Below are positions 55,210 through 64,000 of a stretch of 64,000 bases of DNA, piece by piece (the stretch's first letter is position 1; each line of letters starts with the position of its first letter). Both the position numbers and the translations under genes were made by a program. This DNA is from CAWBRT01 sp963814745 (GTDB taxonomy: Bacteria; Acidobacteriota; Terriglobia; Terriglobales; Acidobacteriaceae), in the NCBI GenBank assembly GCA_963814745.1, contig CAWFEA010000011.1:62001-126000 (forward strand). Direction: 5' to 3'. The notes under the pieces are model-generated. The model was not told the origin of the DNA. It worked only from the letters and a program-made list of their open reading frames with translations, and did no database searches.

Positions 55210-56193
55210 GTGACGAAACTGGCTTATTTAAAGCGCATCGGGGTAACGCCGGCCATCTACCTGGTCCTGGCGCTGATCCCACTCACTGGCATCCCCTCCT
55301 ACCAGTTCTACATTCTGGAGCGGGGACTGCAAAATGTGCTCGTCGTTTTGAGCCTGGTCATTCTGCTCGGCTACACGGGACAGCTTTCCTTAGGACAGGC
55401 GGGGCTGGTCGCAGTGGGCGCCTACACTTACGGAATCCTTTGCGTGAACTTTGGCGTTTCCCCGTGGCTCGGCCTGCTGGCTGCTCCTCTCGCAGCCGGC
55501 TTGGTGGGCCTGATTGTTGGCTTTCCCTCGTTCAAGTTGAAAGGTCCGTTTCTGGTCGTCAACACCATCGCCTTCAGCGAGATCGTCCGCATTCTCATCC
55601 TCAATAATGAGCGCTTCACCGGTGGACCATTTGGCCTGAATCGAATCCCGACAATCTTCGATGGGCTTCCGCTGTACTATTTCATGCTGGTCGTCGCCTT
55701 TCTGGCCGCCATCGGCACACTTCGCCTGAACCGCTCATCCATCGGTCTTGCCTTCAAGGCGATTCGCGAGGATGAAATCGCCGCTGCATCGATGGGCGTT
55801 CACGTTAGGAATTACAAGCTCCTCGCATTCGTGATTTCCTCGGTCCTCGCTGGTCTCTCCGGAGTATTTTTCGCGAACATGGCCGGTTATCTCAACCCGG
55901 ACTCCTTCACCTTCAACGAGAGCTCGACCTACCTGCTGATGGTGGTACTCGGTGGTATGAGCAACGTTGCCGGCGGCATCCTGAGCTCGTTCGCAGTGAC
56001 TTCGTTGCCCGAAGCTCTCCGCTTCATGGCGCGCAGCCGCATGGTCGTGTATTCGGTCATTCTTCTGGTCATGCTTCGCCATAGCAAGGCATTGGAGATC
56101 GAAAATCTCAAGCGGTTGACCAGGCGCATACGGCCCTCCCCTCCCCCCGTCCCTGCTTCGCCAGCCGCGGACCGCGATGAGGTGAACGTGTGA
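55210..56193 (+). CDS. livM: LivM-type ABC permease
   Basis: A GTG start; 327 residues with about nine membrane segments. VVLSLVILLGYTGQLSLGQA and GLVAVGAYTYGILCV are the LivM hallmark. FKAIREDEIAAASMGVHVRN is the coupling loop, and YLLMVVLGGMSNVAGGILSS a late conserved block. The last 30 residues are a charged Pro-rich cytoplasmic tail. Its stop overlaps the livG start by 4 bp (GTGA). Confidence 0.93.
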   Translation: MTKLAYLKRIGVTPAIYLVLALIPLTGIPSYQFYILERGLQNVLVVLSLVILLGYTGQLSLGQAGLVAVGAYTYGILCVNFGVSPWLGLLAAPLAAGLVGLIVGFPSFKLKGPFLVVNTIAFSEIVRILILNNERFTGGPFGLNRIPTIFDGLPLYYFMLVVAFLAAIGTLRLNRSSIGLAFKAIREDEIAAASMGVHVRNYKLLAFVISSVLAGLSGVFFANMAGYLNPDSFTFNESSTYLLMVVLGGMSNVAGGILSSFAVTSLPEALRFMARSRMVVYSVILLVMLRHSKALEIENLKRLTRRIRPSPPPVPASPAADRDEVNV

Positions 56194-56960
56194 GCCTGCT
56201 GACGACCACGCAATTGACAAAGCGCTTTGGCGGCATCGTCGCCGTCAACGAGGTGGACCTCAGTGTGGGCCCCGGGCAGATCTGCGGCCTGATTGGGCCG
56301 AACGGGTCTGGCAAAACCACTCTCCTGAACGTGATCACCGGCATCTATAAGCCCACGACTGGCACAGTAGCATTTGAGGGGCGCCCGATTCAGAACTGCC
56401 CGCCCCACGAAATCTGCGCACTGGGAGTTGGACGGACCTTTCAGAACATCCGGCTGCTGCGCACTCTCTCGATCTTCGACAACATTCGCTTGGGCGCGCA
56501 TATCCATACGCGCTCCAATCTTTGGGATGTGCTCCTACAGACCAGAAAACTTCGTCGGGAAGAAAAGGAGTTTGCCGATTGTATCGACGAGGTGCTCGAC
56601 TTCACTGGCTTGCGGCAATACCGGAACGAACTGGCGCGAAATCTACCCTATGGACGACAGAAGGTGGTGGAGATTGCCCGCGCTCTGATGGCGCGGCCCA
56701 AACTCCTTCTTCTCGACGAACCTGCCGCCGGCTTAAACAGCAGCGAGAAGGGAACCCTACTGACGCTGTTGCGCAAGATACGTGAGTCGGGTGTATCCAT
56801 TCTTCTTATCGAACATGAGATGGCCCTCGTGGAAGCGCTCAGCGACCACATCTTCGTGCTGAACTACGGCAAGCGAATCTCGCAGGGAACTTTCGCCGAA
56901 ATCCAGAGGGATTCGGCCGTGATTGACGCCTATCTCGGACCAGGAGGCGGCCACGCTTAA
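56190..56960 (+). CDS. livG: LivG-type ABC ATPase
   Basis: 256 residues from a GTG start. Walker A is LIGPNGSGKTTLLNVITG, the signature region NLPYGRQKVVEIARALM and Walker B LLLLDEPAAGLNSSE, with the switch His in LLIEHEMALV. TFQNIRLLRTLSIFDNIRLG is the LivG-specific stretch. The NLPYG signature in place of LSGG is usual for LivG proteins. It works with LivF on the LivH/LivM pair. Confidence 0.95.
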   Translation: MSLLTTTQLTKRFGGIVAVNEVDLSVGPGQICGLIGPNGSGKTTLLNVITGIYKPTTGTVAFEGRPIQNCPPHEICALGVGRTFQNIRLLRTLSIFDNIRLGAHIHTRSNLWDVLLQTRKLRREEKEFADCIDEVLDFTGLRQYRNELARNLPYGRQKVVEIARALMARPKLLLLDEPAAGLNSSEKGTLLTLLRKIRESGVSILLIEHEMALVEALSDHIFVLNYGKRISQGTFAEIQRDSAVIDAYLGPGGGHA

Positions 56961-57666
56961 GCTCGACAAATTAGTTGTCTCTTACGATGTCGGCAGCCCC
57001 GTGCTTCGGGAGATAACCCTACAGGTCCCGGACGGCAAAATCGTCACCCTGCTCGGCGCGAATGGGGCGGGGAAGTCCACAACCCTGAAAGCCGTATCCG
57101 GGCTTCTCCGGCCTTTGGCGGGATCGATCACCTTTGGCGGCAAACCACTTCACACCATGCGGACCGACCAGATCGTAAGAGCCGGCGTTTCGCATGTGCC
57201 TGAGGGGAGGCAAATTTTTCCCGGGCTCACTGTGGTCGAAAACCTGAAGATGGGGGCCTACTCCAGCTATCATAAGCGGGCAGCAGCGGAGAGCATGAAG
57301 ACTGTCTTCGCGCTGTTCCCCCACTTGGCGGATCGTTTGAACCAGCCCGCGGGCACGCTCAGCGGCGGCGAACAGCAGATGCTGGCGATAGGCCGCGGTC
57401 TGATGATACGGCCGAAGCTGCTCATGCTCGATGAGCCCTCTCTCGGCCTCGCCCCGCTCGTGATCGCGGATATTTTTCGGACGATCCAAGAGGTGAACGC
57501 CAAGGGTATGACGATTCTGCTGATTGAACAGAACGCCAACTTGGCGCTTTCAATCAGTGACTACGTCTATGTACTTTCCGTTGGAGGCATCGTCCTGGAG
57601 GGGACGCCACAGTCGGTAAGGGGAAGAGGGAAACTTCTGAGCGCCTACCTAGGCGGCACAGGCTGA
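56923..57666 (+). CDS. livF: LivF-type ABC ATPase
   Basis: A TTG at 56923 overlaps the end of livG by 38 bp; the first conserved residues (LKLDKLVVSYDVGSPVLREI) begin just after the livG stop region. 247 residues with Walker A LLGANGAGKSTTLKAVSG, GVSHVPEGRQIFPGLTVVEN typical of LivF, signature TLSGGEQQMLAIGRGLM and Walker B LLMLDEPSLGLAP. It ends the second Liv operon. About 220 bp follow before the next gene. Confidence 0.94.
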   Translation: MTPISDQEAATLKLDKLVVSYDVGSPVLREITLQVPDGKIVTLLGANGAGKSTTLKAVSGLLRPLAGSITFGGKPLHTMRTDQIVRAGVSHVPEGRQIFPGLTVVENLKMGAYSSYHKRAAAESMKTVFALFPHLADRLNQPAGTLSGGEQQMLAIGRGLMIRPKLLMLDEPSLGLAPLVIADIFRTIQEVNAKGMTILLIEQNANLALSISDYVYVLSVGGIVLEGTPQSVRGRGKLLSAYLGGTG

Positions 57667-57889
57667 TCGTTTTCTGGTGGTGCCGGTCCGTGCTCACTCA
57701 GGTGAACAATGCGGGATCCAGCGATGCCGACCATGCAGAACGTGATCGGTAAGACTTGACATTGCACGCCTTGCTGGCGCATACACAGAGCGTCCATCTT
57801 TTTCGAAGAACGAGGTGGAGCTTCTGTTATTTGTTGCAGATGAACTTTGCGGTTTTGACGCTTGAAACTTGGGAAGACGGGAGGAAGTT

Positions 57890-58657
57890 GTGACATCCAT
57901 TGTGATGGTTTCGTTGTCGCTCTCACTGCTGCTGGCAGTCTCCTCGACGGCCAATGCGGCCGAACTGAAGGTTTTCTGCACCCATGCGCTTACGCCGGCG
58001 CTTGAGAAGTTGGGACCAGGCTTCGAGGCCGCGACCGGCAATAAGCTGGTGGTTATTGACTCGACCTCGGGCGCCGCGGTGAAGCGCATCCAGTCCGGCG
58101 AAGTCGCCGACGTCGCGCTTCTAACCGGCGCGGCGATCCGGAATCTCGCCAAACAGGGCAAGCTAGATTCCGCCAGCGTCATCGATATCGGCAGCACCGG
58201 TATTGCGGTCGGGGTGCGTGCCGGAGCTCCCAAGCCGGACATCAGCTCGGTGGCTGCTTTCAAACAAACGCTGCTGTCGGTGAAGTCGCTCGCTTACTCC
58301 GACCCCGCCGATGGTGCCGCTAGCGGTATCCATATTAACAAGGTACTGGAGCGCCTTGGATTGGCCGAGCAGCTCAAACCCAAGATCACGCTGGTGGGAG
58401 GAGGCGGTGCCGTCGGTCCGCTTGCCGCGAGCGGTGCGGTTGAACTGGTTGTGCAGATGGAAAGCGAGCTGCGCGCAAGCCCTGGCGTAACTGTGGTGGG
58501 ACCGCTGCCGGCAGAACTTCAAGACTTGACGCTTTTCTCGGGAGCCGTTTTTGTCGGCAGCAAAAATATTGCCGGTGCAAATAGCTTGATCCAAATGCTC
58601 AAGTCTCCGAAGTCTGCTCCGGTGCTGGAAGCGACGGGGATGCAATTGGCGAAGTGA
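57890..58657 (+). CDS. ModA-like periplasmic substrate-binding protein
   Basis: GGGAGGAAGTT precedes a GTG at 57890, preferred over TTG 57869. The signal peptide ends near SSTANAAEL. The core, LKVFCTHALTPALEKLGPGF, then GNKLVVIDSTSGAAVKRIQS and GEVADVALLTGAAIRNLAKQ, fits the ModA/SBP_bac_11 family of periplasmic binding proteins, related to molybdate-binding ModA. No ModB or ModC gene is adjacent, so it is an orphan. Its position ahead of a molybdopterin dehydrogenase is suggestive, but such orphans often bind organic anions. Confidence 0.78.
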   Translation: MTSIVMVSLSLSLLLAVSSTANAAELKVFCTHALTPALEKLGPGFEAATGNKLVVIDSTSGAAVKRIQSGEVADVALLTGAAIRNLAKQGKLDSASVIDIGSTGIAVGVRAGAPKPDISSVAAFKQTLLSVKSLAYSDPADGAASGIHINKVLERLGLAEQLKPKITLVGGGGAVGPLAASGAVELVVQMESELRASPGVTVVGPLPAELQDLTLFSGAVFVGSKNIAGANSLIQMLKSPKSAPVLEATGMQLAK

Positions 58658-59134
58658 GCGGAGAATCGCCGAATTAGAAAGGGGTCAGGCGGCTGGCCAA
58701 GCTTCTGATCCCTTCCGCAGAACTTCTGCGAATGCTTGCCCGATTTTCTTACCTCCGCAGCTCCGCCCTGTTGCAAGTCCAGCGCGTCGGGCTAGATCAC
58801 GTTTAAGGACAATCAGCGCTTTTTCCCGCTTGTTCCACGCCGACTTGCGTATGGCCGTGTTCGCCGCCGAGGAACTACCTGTGCGGGGTTTGGGCGGTGT
58901 ACTCAGTCAGTTCTAAGGCTGTCCGCTGTTTTTTTTCGTGGACGGAGCCGCTGACTGGAGATATAGTGACGTTCTTCCCGCAGTTTCCAAGCTATGACGA
59001 TGCCGGGGGACTGCTCGCAAAGTCATGCAGAGACTGGAGTTAGCGGGCTGCTCGCGCCAGGATTGTCGCAATTAGGATTGAAGGTGGTCCGGGGCTGGCC
59101 TGGTTTTGGTTGAAAGATTGGGAGAAGACCGGTA
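58658..59134. other. Intergenic gap, no supported gene
   Basis: About 480 bp between the ModA-like gene and the molybdopterin subunit genes. No gene, strong hairpin or repeat was recognised. GGGAG near 59121 is the ribosome site of the next gene; the promoter for the dehydrogenase genes should lie here. Confidence 0.35.
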
Positions 59135-60397
59135 ATGGCTTACAGTGTTGTTGGCAAAGGGCATTCGAGAATCGATAGCGAGTTGCAGGTTACAGGCAAG
59201 AGCTTGTACACGGACGATGAAAAGCGTCCGGGGATGCTCTACTGCAAGCAGTTGCGCAGCAAATATGCACACGCCCGGATTTTGAAAGTCGACACCTCTG
59301 CGGCCGAGAAACTGCCCGGAGTGAAGGCGGCGATCACCGCTAAGGATATTCCGCACAACCGCTTCGGCCTCACCTACGATGATCAGCCGATTCTGGCCGA
59401 TGACAAGGTTCGCTGCTTTGGCGATGCCGTCGCGGCGGTTGCGGCCACGTCGTGGGAGGCGGCGGAAGAGGCGCTCGGACTTATCGAGGTGGAATACGAG
59501 CCGCTGCCGGGCGTCTTCGATCCAATCGAAGCGATGCAGCCCGATGCTCCGAAAGTGCATGGCGACAGCAATATCAAGAGTCGCATTCACATTGGCGTCG
59601 GCGACATCGAGCAGGGCTGGCGCGAGTCCGACGTGGTTTTCGAAGAGACGATCTCCACCCAGATGGTCGAGCACGCTCACATTGAACCGCACGCTGCTTT
59701 GGTTGAAGTGGCGCCCTCGGGCGAGGTGATTGTGACGACCGCAACGCAACGGCCCTTCGGCTGGGCTGCCGATCTCAGCAAGGTGCTGAAGATTCCATTG
59801 AACAACATAAGGGTGACCTCACCGGCGGTGGGCGGGGGCTTTGGCGGCAAGAGCGAAATCACCATCGAGCCGCTGCTGGTGTTGCTGAGCAAGAAGACCG
59901 GCAAGCCGGTGAAAGGCATCTTCAGCCGCGAGGACGAATTCATCTCCACGACTGTGCGTCACCCTTATATCACCAAATATAAGTCTGGGTTAAAGCAGGA
60001 TGGCACGCTGGTGGCGAGGCAGGTCCAAGTCATTAGTGACAGCGGTGCCTATGTCTCGTTCGGGCACTCGACGTTGACCAAGGCCTGCGTCCACGGTGCC
60101 GGACCCTACCGCATCAAGTACGTCACGATTGACGGCTATCTCGTCTACACCAACAATCCGGTCGGTGGAGCAATGCGCGGCTTCGGCGTTACCCAGCTCG
60201 GCTTCGCGTACGAAGTGCACATGGACACCATTGCGGCGGAGATGGGACTGGACCCGATCGAGTTTCGCCTGAAGAACCTGTTCGTAGACAACAGTGCGCT
60301 GCCGACCGGGCAGGTGGTCAGAGCGGTTACGTTGACTGAGTGCATGAAGCAAGCTATCGAGACGGCGGGATGGAAGAAGGAGATCAAGATCGTATGA
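59135..60397 (+). CDS. Molybdopterin dehydrogenase, N-terminal chain (NdhL-like)
   Basis: 420 residues of the xanthine dehydrogenase family. The N-terminus GKGHSRIDSELQVTGKSLYT and GMLYCKQLRSKYAHARILKV form the ald_Xan_dh_C-type first domain. EPHAALVEVAPSGEVIVTTA, then SPAVGGGFGGKSEITIEPLL is a cofactor-binding glycine block, and NPVGGAMRGFGVTQLGFAYE the next. It stops with a TGA overlapping the ATG of the next gene (ATGA). Normal subunits are about 750 residues in one chain; here they are 420 plus 332, as in nicotinate dehydrogenase NdhL/NdhM. The flavin and iron-sulfur subunits are not in the window. Confidence 0.82.
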   Translation: MAYSVVGKGHSRIDSELQVTGKSLYTDDEKRPGMLYCKQLRSKYAHARILKVDTSAAEKLPGVKAAITAKDIPHNRFGLTYDDQPILADDKVRCFGDAVAAVAATSWEAAEEALGLIEVEYEPLPGVFDPIEAMQPDAPKVHGDSNIKSRIHIGVGDIEQGWRESDVVFEETISTQMVEHAHIEPHAALVEVAPSGEVIVTTATQRPFGWAADLSKVLKIPLNNIRVTSPAVGGGFGGKSEITIEPLLVLLSKKTGKPVKGIFSREDEFISTTVRHPYITKYKSGLKQDGTLVARQVQVISDSGAYVSFGHSTLTKACVHGAGPYRIKYVTIDGYLVYTNNPVGGAMRGFGVTQLGFAYEVHMDTIAAEMGLDPIEFRLKNLFVDNSALPTGQVVRAVTLTECMKQAIETAGWKKEIKIV

Positions 60398-61392
60398 AGA
60401 AGCGGGGCAAAGGCGTTGCCGCCATGTTTTACCCGGTTGGAGGAACTGCCCATCCCAACTCCGCCGCGGCCTTTGTAAAGGTGCACGGTGACGGCACTGG
60501 GGTGCTCTACACCGGCGCCAACGACATCGGCCAAGGTTCCGTTACGATTCTGGCGCAAATCGCCGCCGAAGAGCTGGGGATCGGGTTGGATCGCATCCGG
60601 GTTATTGCCGGGGACACGCAGCTCACGCCGATGGATCCCGGACCAGGCGCCAGCCGTACTACATATATCTCCGGTAACGCCGTGCAACGGGCGGCGGCGC
60701 AAGCCAAGCAGATTCTGTTGGAGGTTGCAGCCGAAGATCTTAACGTGATGCCCAGCGGATTGGACGCGGCCAACAACTTCATTTATGTGCGAGACTTCCC
60801 GGAAAAGAAGATTTCGATTGCCGCCGTAGCCAGCAAGGCGATCAACGTGAAGGGCCGTCCGCCGGTAGGCTCCGGCACTTTTGCCGCAGCCACGACGAAA
60901 CTCGACAAGGAAACCGGCCAAGGCAAACCTTATGCGGCTTACGTATTTGCCGTCCAGATCGCCGATGTCGAGGTCAACACGGAAACCGGCGAGGTGGAGG
61001 TGCTGAAGATCACGGCCGTGCACGACTGCGGTACCGCAATCAATCCGTTGTTGACCGAGGGACAGGTGGAAGGCGGAGTCGCGATGGGGCTCGGCTATGG
61101 GCTGATGGAACAGATGGTCCTGGAGAACGGACAGGTCAAGAATCCGCAATTCACCGACTACGTGCTGCCCACAGCGCTCGATGTGCCCGTGATCGTCACG
61201 CGACTGGTGGAGCGGCCGGAGCCGACGGGTCCGTTCGGCGCCAAAGGAATCGGCGAGCCGTCGCTGCTGCCGACCGCGCCGGCGATTGTCAATGCCATCC
61301 AGGATGCGGTCGGCGTTCGCATTCGCGACTTGCCGGCAACACCGGAGAAAATATTGAAGGCGCTGGAACAACACCAGCGGCAACATGCATGA
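60394..61392 (+). CDS. Molybdopterin dehydrogenase, C-terminal chain (NdhM-like)
   Basis: 332 residues from ATG 60394. KKRGKGVAAMFYPVGGTAHP starts the second cofactor domain; GANDIGQGSVTILAQIAAEE is the Q-loop, DPGPGASRTTYISGNAVQRA follows, and GPFGAKGIGEPSLLPTAPAI holds the catalytic Glu (GEP) expected for this family. The 4-bp ATGA overlap gives coupled translation and argues for a natural split into two chains. A one-base deletion splitting a single gene remains possible because this window has many indels. It completes the active site with the preceding chain. Confidence 0.8.
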   Translation: MKKRGKGVAAMFYPVGGTAHPNSAAAFVKVHGDGTGVLYTGANDIGQGSVTILAQIAAEELGIGLDRIRVIAGDTQLTPMDPGPGASRTTYISGNAVQRAAAQAKQILLEVAAEDLNVMPSGLDAANNFIYVRDFPEKKISIAAVASKAINVKGRPPVGSGTFAAATTKLDKETGQGKPYAAYVFAVQIADVEVNTETGEVEVLKITAVHDCGTAINPLLTEGQVEGGVAMGLGYGLMEQMVLENGQVKNPQFTDYVLPTALDVPVIVTRLVERPEPTGPFGAKGIGEPSLLPTAPAIVNAIQDAVGVRIRDLPATPEKILKALEQHQRQHA

Positions 61393-61467
61393 ATTGAGTT
61401 ATGGAGTGACTTGGTAGACGAGCGGTAGAGTATAGTTTGCGAGCGCGCATGGCCGAGAGGAGGCAGT

Positions 61468-62757
61468 GTGCTGGGGAACAAGTATCGATGGAAAGTGCTG
61501 GCGATCATGTGCAGCGGCTCCTTCATCAACTACGTTGACCGCGCATCTCTGGCCATTGCCGCGCCATTCATAGTCAAGGAATTTCACTTTACGCCGGCGA
61601 TGATGGGCACAATCTTCAGCGCCTTTTTCTTGACTTATGCGCTTTTCAATTTCGTCGGCGGCTATGTTTCCGACCTTTACGGCCCAAAGAAAACGTTAGC
61701 GGTGGCGATGATCGTCTGGTCGGTGTTTGCAGGTGCCCCGGCGCTGGCTTGGGGCTTCGGGTCGTTTATCGTCTTCCGTATTTTGTTCGGCATGGGCGAA
61801 GGTCCTCAGGGGTCGGTTACCAACAAGATGGTCAACAACTGGTTCCCGTCAACCGAGCGGGCAAAAGCCAAGGGAACCTCCGATTGCGGCTTTTCGCTCG
61901 GCGTCGCGCTCTCGGGACCAATTGTGGGCCTGATTGCCTTGCGCTGGAACTGGCGGATTTCGTTCCTGGTGCTGGCGCTGATGGGGCTGGTGTGGACGGC
62001 GATCTGGTGGAAGATGGTGACCGACCTTCCCGCCAAGCATCCCAAGGTGACGCCGGAAGAGTTGGCCCACATCCAGACGAAGCCGGTCAAGGCGACGACG
62101 GTTTCCTCGGCCAGGCCAGTGCGTTTCTACATCAGACAGCCGATCATCCTCAGCGTGTCGCTGGCGTATTTTGCCTTTGCCTACGCAACTTACTTCCTTA
62201 TGACCTGGTTCCCGAGCTATCTGGTGATGGCCCGCCACCTGAGCATTAAGAACATGGCGGTTGTCAGCATCATTCCGTGGGCTCTGGGCGCCTCAGGATA
62301 CGTGTTCGGAGGGACGTTCTCCGACTACCTGGTGAAGAAGCGCGGCGATGCCATTGCGGCGCGACGCATCGTTATCGCCGCCGCCCTGATGGGCGCCGCC
62401 ATCTCGATCGGGCTCTGCGGGCTGGCGACGACGACGACCTCGGCGGTGGCACTGATGTCGATCGGCATTCTCTGTCTGCATGTGGCGAATCCCTGTTTTT
62501 GGGCGACGATTCAGGATTCGGTCGCGCCCAACCGCGTAGGCGGCGTCGGCGGATTCGTCCACTCAATCTCGAACTCGGCAGGCATCTTCGCGCCGGCGAT
62601 CACCGGGCTGATCGTGCAGAAGACAAACCAGTTCACGAACGCGTTCCTGTTGGCCGGCGGTCTCGCCGTGGTCGCTTCGGTACTGGTGGCGGTTTTTGCT
62701 AAACCGATTCGCGAGACGGAACAGCCGGGGGTCGCGATGACGGCAACCGGCGTTTAG
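61468..62757 (+). CDS. MFS transporter, anion:cation symporter type
   Basis: A GTG start with GAGGAGG ahead of it; 429 residues and 12 membrane segments. MCSGSFINYVDRASLAIAAP and GYVSDLYGPKKTLAVAMIVW (the MFS loop motif) are typical of the ACS branch that imports sugar acids and aromatic or aliphatic carboxylates. GMGEGPQGSVTNKMVNNWFP is the family motif in segment 4. It lies 75 bp after the dehydrogenase genes and on the same strand, so it may bring in that enzyme's substrate. Confidence 0.92.
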   Translation: MLGNKYRWKVLAIMCSGSFINYVDRASLAIAAPFIVKEFHFTPAMMGTIFSAFFLTYALFNFVGGYVSDLYGPKKTLAVAMIVWSVFAGAPALAWGFGSFIVFRILFGMGEGPQGSVTNKMVNNWFPSTERAKAKGTSDCGFSLGVALSGPIVGLIALRWNWRISFLVLALMGLVWTAIWWKMVTDLPAKHPKVTPEELAHIQTKPVKATTVSSARPVRFYIRQPIILSVSLAYFAFAYATYFLMTWFPSYLVMARHLSIKNMAVVSIIPWALGASGYVFGGTFSDYLVKKRGDAIAARRIVIAAALMGAAISIGLCGLATTTTSAVALMSIGILCLHVANPCFWATIQDSVAPNRVGGVGGFVHSISNSAGIFAPAITGLIVQKTNQFTNAFLLAGGLAVVASVLVAVFAKPIRETEQPGVAMTATGV

Positions 62758-62860
62758 CAACAGTCGCGGCGCAGTGGCATGGATTGCGATCGCGGTGACT
62801 TTGGCGGTCGAACTCCGGCGCAAACAACTGGAACCTGGCGATTGAGCAGGAGGAACGTAG

Positions 62861-64000
62861 ATGTCAACAACTGGTGTAACTCCGGCCCCGGCTCCTCAGG
62901 GGGAATTAAAGCGGCTGGCCACAACTCCCGCGGTGATGTGTCTGATGCTGTTTGCCGCGGCCTACATCACCAACTCCATGGACCGGTCGATCTTTGCCAC
63001 GCTGTTGCCCATAATCAGCAAGGGCCAGGGCTACGACCTCAAGATCGGTGGGTTGCTGGCAACCATCTTTAACCTGGGTATCGGCGCCGCCGGACTTCCC
63101 ACCGGCTACCTGCTTGACCGCTGGTCGAGGAAGTCGGTCATTGTGCTGGGCATGACGATTTATTCGGTGGCTACGCTAGCCACGGTCATCGCCGCCGGCG
63201 TCTTTGACATGGCACTCTATCGGGTAATCACGGGTATTGGCGAAGGCATGCAACTGACGGGGCTCTTCGTTGCCGGTGGAAGCTACTTTTACAAGAACAA
63301 GGCATTCGTCCTGGGCTGCATCAACGTTGGCTTCGGCATTGGCGGCGTGATTGGGCCGCAGTGGAGCACTCGCATCGCACTGCAGGCCGGCAGTTGGAAG
63401 ACGCCTTTTGTGGTTTTTTGTTTTCTGGGCATATTTATGGCGGCGCTGATCTGGTTCGTCATTCCAAGGAGTTTCAGCGAGCAAAAAGCCATTCGCCACG
63501 TTCAGGAACGGGCGGTGAACGTCGAACAATATTCCGGAGAACTTCTGGAACCGGAACATCAAGCTGCTGATGATCTCGGCATTTGTCCAGGGCGCCGTGG
63601 GCTTCGGATTCCAAGGCCTTTATGTAAGTTTTCTTGTGCGGCATCTTCACTACAGCCAGGCTGCGGCAGCGACGGTGTACAGCTTCTACGGCTTTGGCTG
63701 CATGCTTCCCATGCTCGGTGGCTGGCTTGGAGATCGTTTCTCCAACCGCGGGGCGGTTGCCACCGCGTACGGCTGCATGGCGGTGCTCACCTTCCTGATC
63801 TTTAATGTGGCCACGCAGCCGCACTATCTTTATGTGCTGACCTTCCTGCAGGCCTTCTGTTACAGCGGCATCCTGTACGTCAACCACGTGGCGTTCTTCC
63901 AGCGCTGTGTGCGGCCGAACATGGTAGGCCGCGCTACGGGCCTGTGCAATTCGACGCACTTCATCTCCGGCACGCTTGCCGGCTACCTGTTCGCCTTGAT
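62861..64000 (+). CDS. MFS transporter, frameshifted near 63524, runs off the window
   Basis: The ATG at 62861 follows AGGAGG. LFAAAYITNSMDRSIFATLL and GYLLDRWSRKSVIVLGMTIY give the MFS N-terminus and loop motif; YRVITGIGEGMQLTGLFVAG follows. The frame changes after QERAVNV; dropping a base at about 63524 yields NNIPENFWNRNIKLLMISAF, VQGAVGFGFQGLYVSFLVRH and further membrane segments that continue to the window edge. It is unlike the preceding carrier in sequence, so it is not a recent duplicate. Substrate unknown. Confidence 0.82.

Overview
The window looks like a chromosomal stretch of an Acidobacteriota (Terriglobia/Koribacter-like) genome, probably from a draft or metagenome assembly. This is inferred from gene content: high GC, a pilB-pilT-pilC-pilS-pilR block of the acidobacterial type, exported NHL/Ig-repeat proteins, DUF2844/DUF3443 proteins, a Tes-like radical SAM enzyme and several palindromic intergenic repeats. 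No tRNA, rRNA or CRISPR array was seen.

Layout. Bases 1-5.8 kb: tail of an HtrA protease, a duplicated-domain M16 peptidase and a convergent NHL-propeller/Ig surface protein. 6.2-7.8 kb: a complete IS630-type element beside a tyrosine-recombinase remnant. 7.9-9.6 kb: a two-gene operon (cytidylate-kinase-like/BON protein and a DUF202 protein carrying 20 uninterrupted RTxLA heptads). 10-19.3 kb: an MFS carrier, exported proteins, RlpA, a HIT protein, a Tes-like radical SAM enzyme and a DUF2844/DUF3443 pair. 19.2-26.6 kb: type IV pilus motor and its two-component regulators. 26.8-28.5 kb: a MagIII-like DNA glycosylase and a nitroreductase. 28.9-30.6 kb: an AT-richer two-gene cassette (deoxyribosyltransferase/PLD-like protein plus an unknown small protein), flanked by repeat-rich DNA. 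31.4-34.5 kb: an arsenic operon (arsR-arsM-arsC-acr3). 34.6-38 kb: an IS1182-like and an IS1380 element. 38-48 kb: a reverse-strand operon joining a branched-chain-type ABC importer (with permease and both ATPases fused in one chain) to an alcohol dehydrogenase, two MaoC hydratases, a CoA-transferase and a fumarate-reductase-like flavoprotein. 49.3-52.2 kb: a repeat island (IS21 remnant, a MITE, a second IS1380 copy) that has cut off an LDH2-family dehydrogenase. 53-57.7 kb: a second complete Liv-type ABC importer. 57.9-64 kb: a ModA-like binding protein, a molybdopterin dehydrogenase split into two chains, and two MFS carriers.

Together the right half looks like an accessory catabolic region: two importers, CoA activation, hydration and oxidation enzymes and a molybdenum hydroxylase, assembled around insertion sequences. 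No substrate can be read from the sequence.

A caution runs through the whole window. About a dozen otherwise well-conserved genes (M16 peptidase, NHL protein, MFS carriers, PilR, PilS, ArsM, alcohol dehydrogenase, LivH and others) are broken by single one- or two-base indels, and acr3 by one amber codon. Such density in core genes suggests sequence errors in the draft, although real decay cannot be excluded. Spanning coordinates are given for these genes with the break position.
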